DNA of 22,900 nucleotides from JACJWR01 sp964627505 (GTDB lineage: Bacteria; Actinomycetota; Actinomycetes; S36-B12; UBA10799): assembly GCA_964627505.1 (NCBI GenBank), contig CAZVKB010000039.1, positions 1 to 22,900 of the forward strand. The letters are read 5' to 3'. Below are positions 7,757-16,372 of the stretch, piece by piece. A program made the position numbers and the translations under genes. The notes under the pieces are model-generated. The model was given only the letters and a program-made list of their open reading frames with translations. It was not told where the DNA came from and did no database searches. Position 1 is the first letter of the stretch. The number at the start of each line of letters is the position of its first letter.

Positions 7757-8482
7757 TTATCCGACATCAGATTCGGCTGCCGCAAACAAGGCCCGCCGCT
7801 CATCCGCGCTCAGCAGACGCACCTGACCCGGCGGGAGTGAACCTAGCGACAATGGCCCAATCCGAGTGCGCACCAACCGCACCACTGGATGACCCACCGC
7901 CGCCAGCAGCCGACGCACAATGTGCTTGCGACCCTCATGGATCACCACTTCCACAAGGACCCGGGCCCCGTCGCGTTCGCGCACCCGGGCGGAATCCACC
8001 TCGACAATGCGGTCATCGATTGGCACTCCCGCACGCAATCGCGTCAATGTCGCCGATCGCACCGGTCCCGGAACCCAAGCCACGTAGGTTTTGGCTACGC
8101 CACGGGTGGGATGGGTCAGATTGTGGGCCAAATCGCCATCATTGGTGAGCAACAGCAGCCCCTCGGAGTCGGCGTCCAAGCGCCCTACGTGGAAGAGCCG
8201 CCGATCGATTTCCGCGACCTTGTCTCCCACACACGGCCGCCCGTGCGGATCCTTCATGGTTGTGAGCATGCCGCGCGGCTTGTTGAACGCGTAGACAACC
8301 AGATGGTCGGCGGTCGGGATGCGCGCGCCGTCGAGCCGCACCACCGCGCTGTTCGGATCCACCCGCACCCCCTGCTCGGTCACCACCACCCCGTCGACGC
8401 TCACCCGGCCAGCTGCAATCAGCCCTTCGCAATGCCGTCGGGAACCCACACCGGCGGCGGCCAACACTTTCTGCACCCGCAC
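7757..8482 (-). CDS. rluB: 23S rRNA pseudouridine synthase, RluB/RsuA family
   Basis: Enzymes of this family convert a specific uridine in rRNA to pseudouridine; the gene next to scpB is normally the RluB type. The 241 residues begin with an S4 RNA-binding domain (VQKVLAAAGVGSRRHCE, about 3-50). The catalytic block GRLDADSEGLLLLTNDG follows at 100-116, with Asp103 as the nucleophile, then the family's EGRKHIVRRLL block. The frame continues upstream into scpB. GTG 8482 is chosen because GGAG (8488-8491) is 5 bases upstream and the S4 domain starts at once; GTG 8515, overlapping the scpB stop, is the alternative. Confidence 0.93.
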   Translation of the reverse strand: MRVQKVLAAAGVGSRRHCEGLIAAGRVSVDGVVVTEQGVRVDPNSAVVRLDGARIPTADHLVVYAFNKPRGMLTTMKDPHGRPCVGDKVAEIDRRLFHVGRLDADSEGLLLLTNDGDLAHNLTHPTRGVAKTYVAWVPGPVRSATLTRLRAGVPIDDRIVEVDSARVRERDGARVLVEVVIHEGRKHIVRRLLAAVGHPVVRLVRTRIGPLSLGSLPPGQVRLLSADERRALFAAAESDVG

Positions 8483-8514
8483 GCCAGCTCCGGTGGCACC
8501 TGCCTCAGCCGCCA

Positions 8515-9201
8515 CTAACTTTCCTGACTGTCGATCAACTCGTCGAGTTCGGCGCCGATCGGCACATGCTCGGCCAACGGCGGCAGGTCGGCGAGATCCG
8601 CCAGACCGAGGCGCTCCAGAAAGTACTCGGTGGTGCCGTACAACCCCGCGCCGGTCAGCGGATCGACTTCCACCCGGGCGATCAGGCCACGCGCGATCAA
8701 CGTGCGCACCACCCCGTCCACATTGACCCCGCGGACCGCGCTGATGTGCGCCCTGGTGACTGGTTGCCGATACGCCACAACCGCGAGGGTCTCCATCGCC
8801 GCCTGCGACAATCGTGCGTTTTGACCATCGGTGACATAACGCGCCACCACCTCGGCACACCTCGCGCTGCTATAGAAGCGCCAACCGCTGCCGGTGTGAC
8901 GCAATTCGAAACCACAGCCCGACTCGGCATACTCCTCGGCCAATTCCGCCACGCACTGCGCGACCACCGCCACCGGTTGTTCGGTGTGTGTGGCCATGTC
9001 CACCTCGGATAGCGGCTCATCGGCCACGATCAGCAAAGCTTCCACGGCGGAACGCAGATCGGGGGCGCCAAGACCACGGACTTGGCCGTCGAGCTCCGGT
9101 TCGGTCGTGGAGTTGTCAGCACTCTCAGGCGCTGCCATCGGCCCCGCAAACACATCTGCCCCGCCGCCGTCCTCGAACTGGACATCGTCACCATTGGTCA
9201 C
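8515..9201 (-). CDS. scpB: segregation and condensation protein B
   Basis: ScpB dimerises and binds ScpA; together they form the non-SMC part of the condensin-like SMC complex that compacts and helps segregate the chromosome. The 228-residue protein has the two winged-helix domains of the family, visible in LRSAVEALLIVADEPLS and in NARLSQAAMETLAVVAYRQPVTR followed by IRGV-like and TTEYFLERLGL segments. The first 45 residues are acidic and variable. It starts at GTG 9201, two bases after the scpA stop, and is followed closely by rluB, the standard scpA-scpB-rluB order. Confidence 0.95.
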   Translation of the reverse strand: MTNGDDVQFEDGGGADVFAGPMAAPESADNSTTEPELDGQVRGLGAPDLRSAVEALLIVADEPLSEVDMATHTEQPVAVVAQCVAELAEEYAESGCGFELRHTGSGWRFYSSARCAEVVARYVTDGQNARLSQAAMETLAVVAYRQPVTRAHISAVRGVNVDGVVRTLIARGLIARVEVDPLTGAGLYGTTEYFLERLGLADLADLPPLAEHVPIGAELDELIDSQES

Positions 9202-9203
9202 GT

Positions 9204-10073
9204 CTATGCTCCTGATCCACGCGATAGCGCCCCGCCGCCAATGTTGGGCTGATCGGGGTCGAAGTCATGCTCATCAAACTGCGATACATCTACCTGCGCC
9301 TGCTCATTACCGATCCACGTGATCCGCAATTCCGCCAACCCGCCGGCCTGTACGAAGGTCACCACACCTTCGCGATACAACTCCAGCAGCGCCAAGAAGC
9401 GCGCCACGACCACCGCGGTGCCGCCCGCATCCGCGACCAGCGCCCGGAAGGTCGCCGACCCGCGCGCCCGCAGATGCGACACAACGGTCACCGCCTCCTC
9501 GCGGACACTGACCTGCGGAGCGTGAATATGCGCCACCGACACCTGCGGCGGCGGTGCTGGCGTGAACACCTCGGCGGCTAGTTCGGAGAACGCCCGCGGC
9601 CCCAGGCCCATCACCACTTCCGGCAGGAGCGCGGCCAAGTCCGCCTCCAATGCCACCGAGCGCGGAACGCGGCGTGCCGCGGAGGCCATCAACGCAGCGA
9701 AATCCAGGCTCACCGATTTGAACGCCTGATACTGCAAAAGTCGCGCAAACAACAGATCGCGCGCCGCCAGCAGATCCAGGTCGTCATCGTCTTCAACCTC
9801 GCCCCGCGGCAGCAACCGCGCGGCCTTCAAGTCCAGCAACGTCGCTGCGATCAGGACAAACTCGGTGGTCTCATCCAGGTTCCACTGCGCACCCTGGGAC
9901 CGCAAATACGTGAGGTAATCGTCGGTGACGATGTGCAACGCGAGTTCGGTGACTTCGAGTTTGTGTTTGGCGATGAGGCTCAGCAATAGGTCGAACGGCC
10001 CACTGAACTCGGCCAACGACACCGCGAACCGCGCCGCAGGCGTCGTCTGGTGGGCCGTGGGTTCACTGTGCAC
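9204..10073 (-). CDS. scpA: segregation and condensation protein A
   Basis: ScpA is the kleisin that bridges the SMC heads. The 289 residues show the N-terminal kleisin block (FAVSLAEFSGPFDLLLSLI, about 16-34) that contacts the SMC neck, followed by KHKLEVTELALHIVTDDYL. A long middle region and a C-terminal winged-helix (ATFRALVADAGGTAVVVARFLALLELYREGVV) follow. The start is GTG 10073; no good ribosome binding site is visible, so the precise start is less certain. A gap of 39 bases (or less) separates it from xerD, whereas many actinobacteria have a parA-like gene there. Confidence 0.94.
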   Translation of the reverse strand: MHSEPTAHQTTPAARFAVSLAEFSGPFDLLLSLIAKHKLEVTELALHIVTDDYLTYLRSQGAQWNLDETTEFVLIAATLLDLKAARLLPRGEVEDDDDLDLLAARDLLFARLLQYQAFKSVSLDFAALMASAARRVPRSVALEADLAALLPEVVMGLGPRAFSELAAEVFTPAPPPQVSVAHIHAPQVSVREEAVTVVSHLRARGSATFRALVADAGGTAVVVARFLALLELYREGVVTFVQAGGLAELRITWIGNEQAQVDVSQFDEHDFDPDQPNIGGGALSRGSGA

Positions 10074-10112
10074 CCGCGCAGCCTAGCCGCCGACCACTCC
10101 ACCCGGACCGCC

Positions 10113-11036
10113 CTACGGGCGTGTCGATCGCGCCCGCGGATGCGCCCCTGCATACTCCTCGGCCAACCGATGCGGCGTCACCCGCGTGTAGATCTGGGGG
10201 GTCGCCACCGAGGCGTGGCCCAGTAACTCCTGCACCACCCGCACATCCGCCCCGCCGTCGAGCAGATGCGTCGCGAACGAATGCCGCAACGTGTGTGGTG
10301 ACACCGCGGTCCCCAGCCCGATCTGCTCAGCCAGTCGACTCAGCACAGCGAACGCGTTCTGCCTGGTCATGCGTTGGCCCCTCGCATTGAGGAATAGCGC
10401 TGGCGTAAACCTCCCCCGCGTCGACAACTCTGGGCGACCCCGCACCAAGTAGGCCGCCATTGCTTCCTGAGCCATCCCACCCACCGGCACAATCCGTTCT
10501 TTGCCCCCCTTGCCGCGCAGCAGAATCACCCCGTCCGCTTCGGGCCAATCGTCCACGTCCAACCCCACCGCTTCGCTGACCCGTGCTCCTGTGGCGTAGA
10601 GGAACTCCAGCAGAGCGGTGTCGCGCAATCCCAACACCCCGCCCGACGCTCCTGCCGCCGTGATCAGCGCCGCCACTTCGTCGATGCGTATGGCTTTGGG
10701 CAGTCGCGCGGGCGTGCGTGGTGGCCGCACCACGGCGGCCGGATCATCTGCCACGGTCGATTCGCGCACCAGAAACTTGTGAAAGGACCGCACCGCCGCC
10801 AGCGTGCGAGCGACGGAAGCCGCCGCCAGCGGAGCATGATCGGCATCGCCGACAGCGAGTTCCGCCACAAAATCCTCGACCGTCCGGGTATCCACCGCGG
10901 CTGGATCGGTGAGGTCTCGTCGGGCGCAGAAGTCGACGTAGCGAGCCAGATCGCGCCGATACGCCGCGATGGTGTGGGCGCTTGCCCCCCGTTCGACAGC
11001 AACGTGATCGAGAAAAATCCCCACTGCGCGGGCCAT
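10113..11036 (-). CDS. xerD: site-specific tyrosine recombinase XerD
   Basis: XerD, with XerC, resolves chromosome dimers at dif. In the 307-residue protein an N-terminal core-binding domain (about 1-95) precedes the catalytic domain. The conserved residues are all present: Arg152 (ATGARVSE), Lys176 (GKGGKE), His248 and Arg251 (HTLRH), His274 (LLGHAS) and nucleophile Tyr283 (QIYTRV). The frame runs on to 11363 inside ald, but that extension is not recombinase-like. ATG 11036 has AGGTG 11 bases upstream; GTG 11048 is an alternative that adds four residues. Its place in the conserved NUDIX-xerD-scpA order supports a housekeeping Xer rather than a phage integrase. Confidence 0.93.
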   Translation of the reverse strand: MARAVGIFLDHVAVERGASAHTIAAYRRDLARYVDFCARRDLTDPAAVDTRTVEDFVAELAVGDADHAPLAAASVARTLAAVRSFHKFLVRESTVADDPAAVVRPPRTPARLPKAIRIDEVAALITAAGASGGVLGLRDTALLEFLYATGARVSEAVGLDVDDWPEADGVILLRGKGGKERIVPVGGMAQEAMAAYLVRGRPELSTRGRFTPALFLNARGQRMTRQNAFAVLSRLAEQIGLGTAVSPHTLRHSFATHLLDGGADVRVVQELLGHASVATPQIYTRVTPHRLAEEYAGAHPRARSTRP

Positions 11037-11065
11037 CCGGGTGCTCACACCTGGGGTGTCCCGCG

Positions 11066-12181
11066 CTATGCGAGCACCTCCGAGAGAAGGACGCAGGGCA
11101 TGTCGAACGCCTCGGCGACGGCCTCGTAGACGACGTCCCCGGCATGCGTATTGACCCCAAGCGCCAGTGCTGGATCGTGGCGACACGCTTGGCGCCAGCC
11201 AAGGTCGGCCAACTCCAGCGCGTAGGGCAACGTGACATTTGTCAACGCCCACGTGCTCGTGTGTGGGACCGCCCCAGGCATGTTGGCGACGCAGTAGAAC
11301 AGTGAATTGTGCACGCCGAACGTCGGGTCCGCATGCGTGGTGGGGGTGGAATCTTCGAAACATCCGCCCTGGTCGATGGCGATATCCACCAGCACCGACC
11401 CGGGCTTCATCCGAGAGACGAGATCGTTGGACACCAATTTCGGGGCCTTTGCTCCCGGCACGAGCACCGCACCGATCACCAGATCAGCATCAATCACGCA
11501 GCGCTCGATCTCATAAGAGTTGCTGGCTACCGTCTGCATGTGCCCTTGGTAGATGGCATCGACGTGACGCAACCGGGCGACGTCCCGGTCCAGGATGAGC
11601 ACCTCCGCCTGCATCCCCAAGGCGATCGCCGCTGCGTTCATCCCTGAGACGCCCGCCCCAATCACCACAACTTTGGCTGCGTGCACGCCAGAGACACCGC
11701 CCATCAACACGCCGCGGCCGCCGTATGCGCGCATCAACGCGTGCGAACCCACTTGCGGGGCAAGCCGCCCCGCCACCTCCGACATTGGGGCCAGCAACGG
11801 TAGTGAACGATCGGGCAGCTCTACCGTTTCGTAGGCAATCGCTGTGATGCCCGATGCCAGTAGTGCTTCGGTGCAGGTGCGCGACGCCGCCAGATGCAGG
11901 TAGGTGAAGAGCACCTGGTCGCGGCGCATCCGGTGGTACTCCTCAGCGATCGGTTCCTTGACCTTCAGGATCAACTCGCCCTGGTTCCAGACATCGTCGG
12001 CCGTGGGCACGATCGTCGCCCCCGCAGCTGTGAACTCTGCATCCGGAATTGCGGACCCAACCCCGGCGTCATGCTCCACGAGCACGGTGTGCCCGTGTTT
12101 GGTGAACTCCAGCACTCCCGCCGGCGTGATGGCGACCCGGTACTCGTTGTTTTTGACCTCCTTGGGGACGCCGACCAGCAT
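11066..12181 (-). CDS. ald: alanine dehydrogenase
   Basis: Ald interconverts L-alanine and pyruvate plus ammonia with NAD(H). At 371 residues it has the usual family length. Arg15, Lys75 (in KVKEP) and His96 (in YLHLA) are at the positions of the substrate-binding and catalytic residues. GAGVSGMNAA forms the NAD-binding glycine motif, and DIAIDQGGCFE carries the conserved catalytic Asp region. The ATG has GGAG 6 bases upstream. It sits between the NUDIX gene and xerD, which are close neighbours in M. tuberculosis, so it is an insertion relative to that order. The 111-bp gap upstream contains a possible 13-codon frame. Confidence 0.96.
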   Translation of the reverse strand: MLVGVPKEVKNNEYRVAITPAGVLEFTKHGHTVLVEHDAGVGSAIPDAEFTAAGATIVPTADDVWNQGELILKVKEPIAEEYHRMRRDQVLFTYLHLAASRTCTEALLASGITAIAYETVELPDRSLPLLAPMSEVAGRLAPQVGSHALMRAYGGRGVLMGGVSGVHAAKVVVIGAGVSGMNAAAIALGMQAEVLILDRDVARLRHVDAIYQGHMQTVASNSYEIERCVIDADLVIGAVLVPGAKAPKLVSNDLVSRMKPGSVLVDIAIDQGGCFEDSTPTTHADPTFGVHNSLFYCVANMPGAVPHTSTWALTNVTLPYALELADLGWRQACRHDPALALGVNTHAGDVVYEAVAEAFDMPCVLLSEVLA

Positions 12182-12193
12182 GCTGCGCTCCGT

Positions 12194-12235
12194 TCACCAA
12201 GTCACCCGCGGCAGGTCCACGGCGGTGCCGTCCAT
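12194..12235 (-). other. possible 13-codon upstream open frame before ald
   Basis: Within the 111-bp gap between the NUDIX gene and ald, the minus strand has ATG at 12233-12235 followed by 12 sense codons ending in a tryptophan codon and TGA at 12194-12196, 12 bases before the ald ATG. No clear ribosome binding site precedes it. It could be a leader peptide, or chance. Confidence 0.2.
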
Positions 12236-12292
12236 GCTAATCAGTTTCGCCGAACTGAGTGGGCGTGGACGACGGATATCCGTCCTTCATCC

Positions 12293-12973
12293 TCACTCGG
12301 TGGTCGAATCCGCCGGTTCGCGGACGCGGCCGCTGGCCACTAGATGGCGGCGTAGCGGCCAAGGGCTGTCCGCGGGCCGCAGCGACGTCCACCCGTCCGC
12401 CCGCGAGCACCAGGCGGCCAAAACTGCTATGACCGTGGTGGGGTTCTGCAGGTCCCCGCGCAATACCGCATCTCGCGCCGCATCCAAGTCGACCCACACT
12501 CTCGGCAGATCTGCTTCTTCCGCCTCCCCGGTGAACTTCCGCCCGTCCGCCATCGGCTGCAAACCCCGGGCCAGAAAGCACCGAAACGACTCACTCGACC
12601 CACCCGGGGTGTTGACGAAATCCACCAGCAACCACCACTGATCGGCCGTAAAACCTGCCTCCTCGGCCAGTTCCCGCTGGGCTGCCGCCAATGGATCTTC
12701 ATCGAACTTGTCGAGGATTCCCGCAGGCGGCTCGAACAGATACATGCCCACCGGATGCCGGTACTGGCGAATCAGCAGTACGCGATCCTCGTCGTCGAGC
12801 ACGAGCACACCCACCGCGCCGGGGTGTACGACGAGATCGCGCACTACCCGCTGCTCGGCGAAATCGATCGTGTCGCTGCGTACATCCCAAATCCCCCCAC
12901 GAAACTGTTCCACACTCGAGACTGGTTCCACCTCGGCCGGGGCGTCTGCCACCGGCCCCTGCCACCAACTCAC
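12293..12973 (-). CDS. NUDIX hydrolase, ADP-ribose pyrophosphatase type
   Basis: ADP-ribose pyrophosphatases cleave ADP-ribose to AMP and ribose 5-phosphate. The 226-residue protein carries a Nudix box at about 84-108 (AGILDKF ... QRELAEEAGF). The spacing between the first Gly and the conserved Glu is one residue longer than the canonical GX5E, as I recall for the mycobacterial neighbour of pyrG, Rv1700. The RExxEE core is intact. The preceding EPPAG and later FVNTPGGSSE segments also fit the ADP-ribose subgroup. The GTG start overlaps the pyrG stop as GTGA. The C-terminal ~40 residues are an unconserved extension. Function is by family and synteny; substrate not proven. Confidence 0.88.
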   Translation of the reverse strand: MSWWQGPVADAPAEVEPVSSVEQFRGGIWDVRSDTIDFAEQRVVRDLVVHPGAVGVLVLDDEDRVLLIRQYRHPVGMYLFEPPAGILDKFDEDPLAAAQRELAEEAGFTADQWWLLVDFVNTPGGSSESFRCFLARGLQPMADGRKFTGEAEEADLPRVWVDLDAARDAVLRGDLQNPTTVIAVLAAWCSRADGWTSLRPADSPWPLRRHLVASGRVREPADSTTE

Positions 12974-14628
12974 TGGGCGCGCTGACGACGTAGAGCCGCA
13001 GCCACTAACCCGTCGAACAGCGGATGCGGGGCCGTGGGCCGCGACCGAAACTCCGGATGCGCCTGTGTGGCCACGAAGTACGGATGCACATCCCGGGGCA
13101 ACTCCACAAACTCCACGAGCTGCCCGTCTGGCGAGGTGCCGGAAAACACCAGCCCGGCTGCCGCCAATTCGTCGCGGAAATCGTTGTTCACTTCATACCG
13201 GTGCCGATGCCGTTCACCGACATCGGCCGACCCATACACCTCGCGCACGATGGAGCCCTCAGCCAGCCGTGCCGGATACAGCCCCAGCCGCATCGTGCCG
13301 CCGAGGTCACGCTCGCCCGCGACCACCGCCTGCTGCTCGATCATGGTGGCGATCACCGGGTGGCTCGTGTCCGGGTCGAATTCCGCCGAATTGGCATCGG
13401 CCCAGCCCAACACGTTTCGGGCGTACTCGATGACCATGCACTGCAATCCCAGACACAGCCCGAGCGTGGGGATACCGTGCTCACGCGCATATCGCAGTGC
13501 CCCCACCTTGCCGTCGATGCCCCGCACGCCGAATCCGCCTGGCACACAGATGGCGTCGACTCCAGCCAGCACCCGCTCGGCGCCCGCCGGCGTGGTGCAT
13601 TCGTCGGACGCCACCCACCGCAGGTTCACCCGGGTGTCGTTGGCGAAACCGCCTGCCCGCAGCGCCTCGGTGACCGACAGGTAGGCGTCGGGCAGATCTA
13701 CATACTTACCCACCAGTGCCAACGTGATTTCGTGGGACGGTGAATGCACCCGACGCAGCAGGTCGTTCCAGCGATCCCACGTGACATCACGGAACGGCAA
13801 GTTCAACCGACGTACCACATATGCGTCCAGGCCCTCGGTGTGCAGCACCTTGGGGATGTCATAGATGCTCGCGGCGTCCACAGCTGCCACCACCCCATCC
13901 CGGTCGACGTCGCAGGCGCGGGAGATTTTGCGTTTGATGTCATCGGGTACCGCGCGGTCGGCGCGCAGCACGATCGCGTCGGGCTGGATCCCGATCGAGC
14001 GCAGCGCTGCGACCGAGTGTTGGGTCGGCTTGGTTTTGAGTTCTCCCGAGGGTCGGATATACGGCAGTAGTGACACATGGAGAAAGAACACGTTGTCGCG
14101 TCCGAGGTCTTGTCGCAGCTGGCGCACGGCCTCCAGGAAGGGCAACGATTCGATATCGCCCACGGTGCCGCCGACTTCGGTGATCACTACGTCAACGGTG
14201 CCGTCGGCCATCGACGTGATCCGGTGCTTGATTTCATCGGTGATGTGCGGGATCACCTGCACGGTGTCGCCCAGGTAGTCGCCGCGGCGCTCTTTGGCGA
14301 TCACCGACGAATACACCTGCCCGGTGGTGACGTTCGCGGAGGCCCCGAGGTTGGCGCCCAGGAATCGTTCGTAGTGGCCGATGTCGAGGTCAGTCTCGGA
14401 GCCATCATCGGTGACGAACACCTCGCCGTGCTGGAACGGGTTCATCGTGCCGGGGTCGACGTTGAGATAGGGGTCAAGCTTCTGCATCGTCACCCGTAAC
14501 CCCCGGGCGGTGAGCAGTTGACCGAGGCTGGAGGCCGTCAGTCCTTTACCCAAGGAAGAGGCCACGCCTCCGGTGACGAAGATGTGCTTGGTGTCGATGT
14601 CGGCGGCTAGCCGTGTGCTGCGATCCAC
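12970..14628 (-). CDS. pyrG: CTP synthase
   Basis: PyrG makes CTP from UTP, ATP and glutamine. The 552 residues show an N-terminal synthetase domain with GGVASSLGKG (20-29) and the KLDPYLNVDPGTM block. The C-terminal class I glutamine amidotransferase domain has PGGFGVRG, the nucleophile in LGLCLGLQ, and the HPE catalytic pair in TQAHPEF. The frame extends to 14694, overlapping recN by 44 bases. GTG 14628 is preferred because it leaves a 22-bp gap after recN and an N-terminus of usual length; this start is not strongly supported by a ribosome binding site. It is coupled to the NUDIX gene by a 4-base overlap. Confidence 0.95.
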   Translation of the reverse strand: MDRSTRLAADIDTKHIFVTGGVASSLGKGLTASSLGQLLTARGLRVTMQKLDPYLNVDPGTMNPFQHGEVFVTDDGSETDLDIGHYERFLGANLGASANVTTGQVYSSVIAKERRGDYLGDTVQVIPHITDEIKHRITSMADGTVDVVITEVGGTVGDIESLPFLEAVRQLRQDLGRDNVFFLHVSLLPYIRPSGELKTKPTQHSVAALRSIGIQPDAIVLRADRAVPDDIKRKISRACDVDRDGVVAAVDAASIYDIPKVLHTEGLDAYVVRRLNLPFRDVTWDRWNDLLRRVHSPSHEITLALVGKYVDLPDAYLSVTEALRAGGFANDTRVNLRWVASDECTTPAGAERVLAGVDAICVPGGFGVRGIDGKVGALRYAREHGIPTLGLCLGLQCMVIEYARNVLGWADANSAEFDPDTSHPVIATMIEQQAVVAGERDLGGTMRLGLYPARLAEGSIVREVYGSADVGERHRHRYEVNNDFRDELAAAGLVFSGTSPDGQLVEFVELPRDVHPYFVATQAHPEFRSRPTAPHPLFDGLVAAALRRQRAQ

Positions 14629-14650
14629 GGGGTCCCACGCTAACAGTCGG

Positions 14651-16372
14651 TCACCGCGCAGCCGACTCCAACGCACCCATTGCCAGGAGTTCATCGGCGT
14701 GGGCTAGCGCGTGCGCTGAATCCTCCTGCCCTGCCAGCATGCGCGCGATCTCCCGCCGCCGGGCTTCGCCAGTGACGGGCACCACGCTCGTAGTGGTCAC
14801 CCGGCCATCGGAATCCTTAGTCACCACCAGATGGGTGTCGGCGAATGCCGCCACCTGCGGCAGGTGCGTCACCACCAGCACCTGAGTGTGCGCGGCCAGC
14901 CGGTTGAGCCGGCGTCCGATCTCAACGGCTGCGCGTCCGCCGACGCCGGCATCAACCTCGTCAAAAATCATGGTGGGAATTGGGTCACTGCCGACGGCCG
15001 CAACCTCCAGTGCCAGCATGACGCGTGACAACTCGCCGCCCGAGGCACCCGAACCCAGTGGTGCTGGGGCCACTCCCGGGTGCGGCTGCAAGGTGAAAGC
15101 CACAGTGTCCACCCCGTCGGAGCCGAACGCCACGACATCGTCGGCTATCGGCAACCCCCGCGGGTCCGGCGACGTCTGCAGATCGATGGCGAACTCGGCC
15201 TGCGGCATGGCTAAATCATGCAGTTCGGCGGTGACGGCCGTCTCCAGCCGCGCCGCGGCCTCTGCGCGGGCGGCGCTGAGTCGAGCGCCAGCCGCCCCCA
15301 AGTCGTGGCGCAACCGTTCCAGATCAGCTCGCAGGGATTCGATTCGCTCGGTATCTGTGTCGAGATCAGCCACTTCGGCGGCGCTGGCCTGCGCCCACTC
15401 CACGACCTCCCGGGTGGTCTCACCATATTTGCGTTGCAGGCGGGTGAGCACGGCGCGCCGTTCCTGCACCCACGCCAAGCGCTGCGGATCAGACTCCAAA
15501 CCGGCGGAGTAACTGGCGAGATCGGCGGCTGCGTCGGCGAGGGCCACCATCGCACTGTGGATTTGTTCGGCGACGCGGGCAAGGGTGGAGTCGTGTCGGG
15601 CGGCCCGTTGGACGGCGCGCACAGCACTGTCGATCCGCGTGATCGCATCGTCACCGGCATCGCCGGAGAGCGCGGCGCGCGCCTGGCTGCACAGTTCGCT
15701 GAGTTCACCGATATTGGCCAAACGTTCGGTCTCGGCCTGCAGAGCTTCGTCTTCGCCCGGCTGCGGGTCTACGGCGGCAATCTCCTCCAACGCGAACCGC
15801 AAAAAATCCGCCCGGGCCGTCCGTTCGCGGGCTTGGGTCACGCGGGTGGTGAGCTCAGCGGAGACCGCGGCAAGCTCCTGGAAAAGCTCCCGATAGTGCG
15901 CGAGCGGGGCAGCGATTCCGGCGCCCCCGAAGGCATCCAGGAGTCGCCGTTGCCGCGCCGAACTGCGGAGATGCAATTGCTCACTTTGGCCGTGTACGGC
16001 CACTAATCCACCGGCAATGTCGGCAAGGGTGGCCGCTGGCACGCCCGCCCCGCCCACGAAAGCGCGCGCCCTGCCCGCCCCGCTCGCCGTGCGCGCGAGT
16101 ATCAACTCCTCGTCTTCCACCACCCCCCCAACGTCCATGACTGCGGCTTCGACGTTGTCAGCAAGCACCTGCCATCGGCCTTCCACCCGCGTGCGTTCGT
16201 CCGCCTTGAGCAATGCAGGTGGGATCTTGCCCCCCAGTAACATCCCCACAGCGCTGAGCACCATGGTCTTGCCGGCTCCGGTTTCCCCGGTGAGCACTGT
16301 CAGGTGCGCCCCGGGTTCCAGGGTGGCCTGCTCGATAATTCCGAGGTGGGCGATGGAGATTTCGCTGATCAC
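14651..16372 (-). CDS. recN: DNA repair protein RecN
   Basis: RecN is an SMC-like ATPase acting in recombinational repair of double-strand breaks. The 573-residue protein has the Walker A motif GETGAGKT at 29-36. A long central region rich in Ala/Glu/Arg heptads forms the coiled-coil arms. C-terminal are the ABC signature SGGELSR and the Walker B segment MIFDEVDAG. Length is normal for the family. GTG 16372 overlaps the nadK stop as GTGA. In mycobacteria two further genes lie between recN and pyrG; here pyrG follows directly. Confidence 0.96.
   Translation of the reverse strand: MISEISIAHLGIIEQATLEPGAHLTVLTGETGAGKTMVLSAVGMLLGGKIPPALLKADERTRVEGRWQVLADNVEAAVMDVGGVVEDEELILARTASGAGRARAFVGGAGVPAATLADIAGGLVAVHGQSEQLHLRSSARQRRLLDAFGGAGIAAPLAHYRELFQELAAVSAELTTRVTQARERTARADFLRFALEEIAAVDPQPGEDEALQAETERLANIGELSELCSQARAALSGDAGDDAITRIDSAVRAVQRAARHDSTLARVAEQIHSAMVALADAAADLASYSAGLESDPQRLAWVQERRAVLTRLQRKYGETTREVVEWAQASAAEVADLDTDTERIESLRADLERLRHDLGAAGARLSAARAEAAARLETAVTAELHDLAMPQAEFAIDLQTSPDPRGLPIADDVVAFGSDGVDTVAFTLQPHPGVAPAPLGSGASGGELSRVMLALEVAAVGSDPIPTMIFDEVDAGVGGRAAVEIGRRLNRLAAHTQVLVVTHLPQVAAFADTHLVVTKDSDGRVTTTSVVPVTGEARRREIARMLAGQEDSAHALAHADELLAMGALESAAR

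Noticed and set aside
10113..11036. The tyrosine recombinase as a phage or island integrase
   Set aside because: It sits in the conserved pyrG-NUDIX-xerD-scpA order and has the length and motifs of housekeeping XerD.
11037..11363. N-terminal extension of xerD into ald
   Set aside because: The extension is antiparallel to no gene but shares the strand with ald in another frame, shows no recombinase features, and a normal XerD N-terminus begins at 11036 or 11048.
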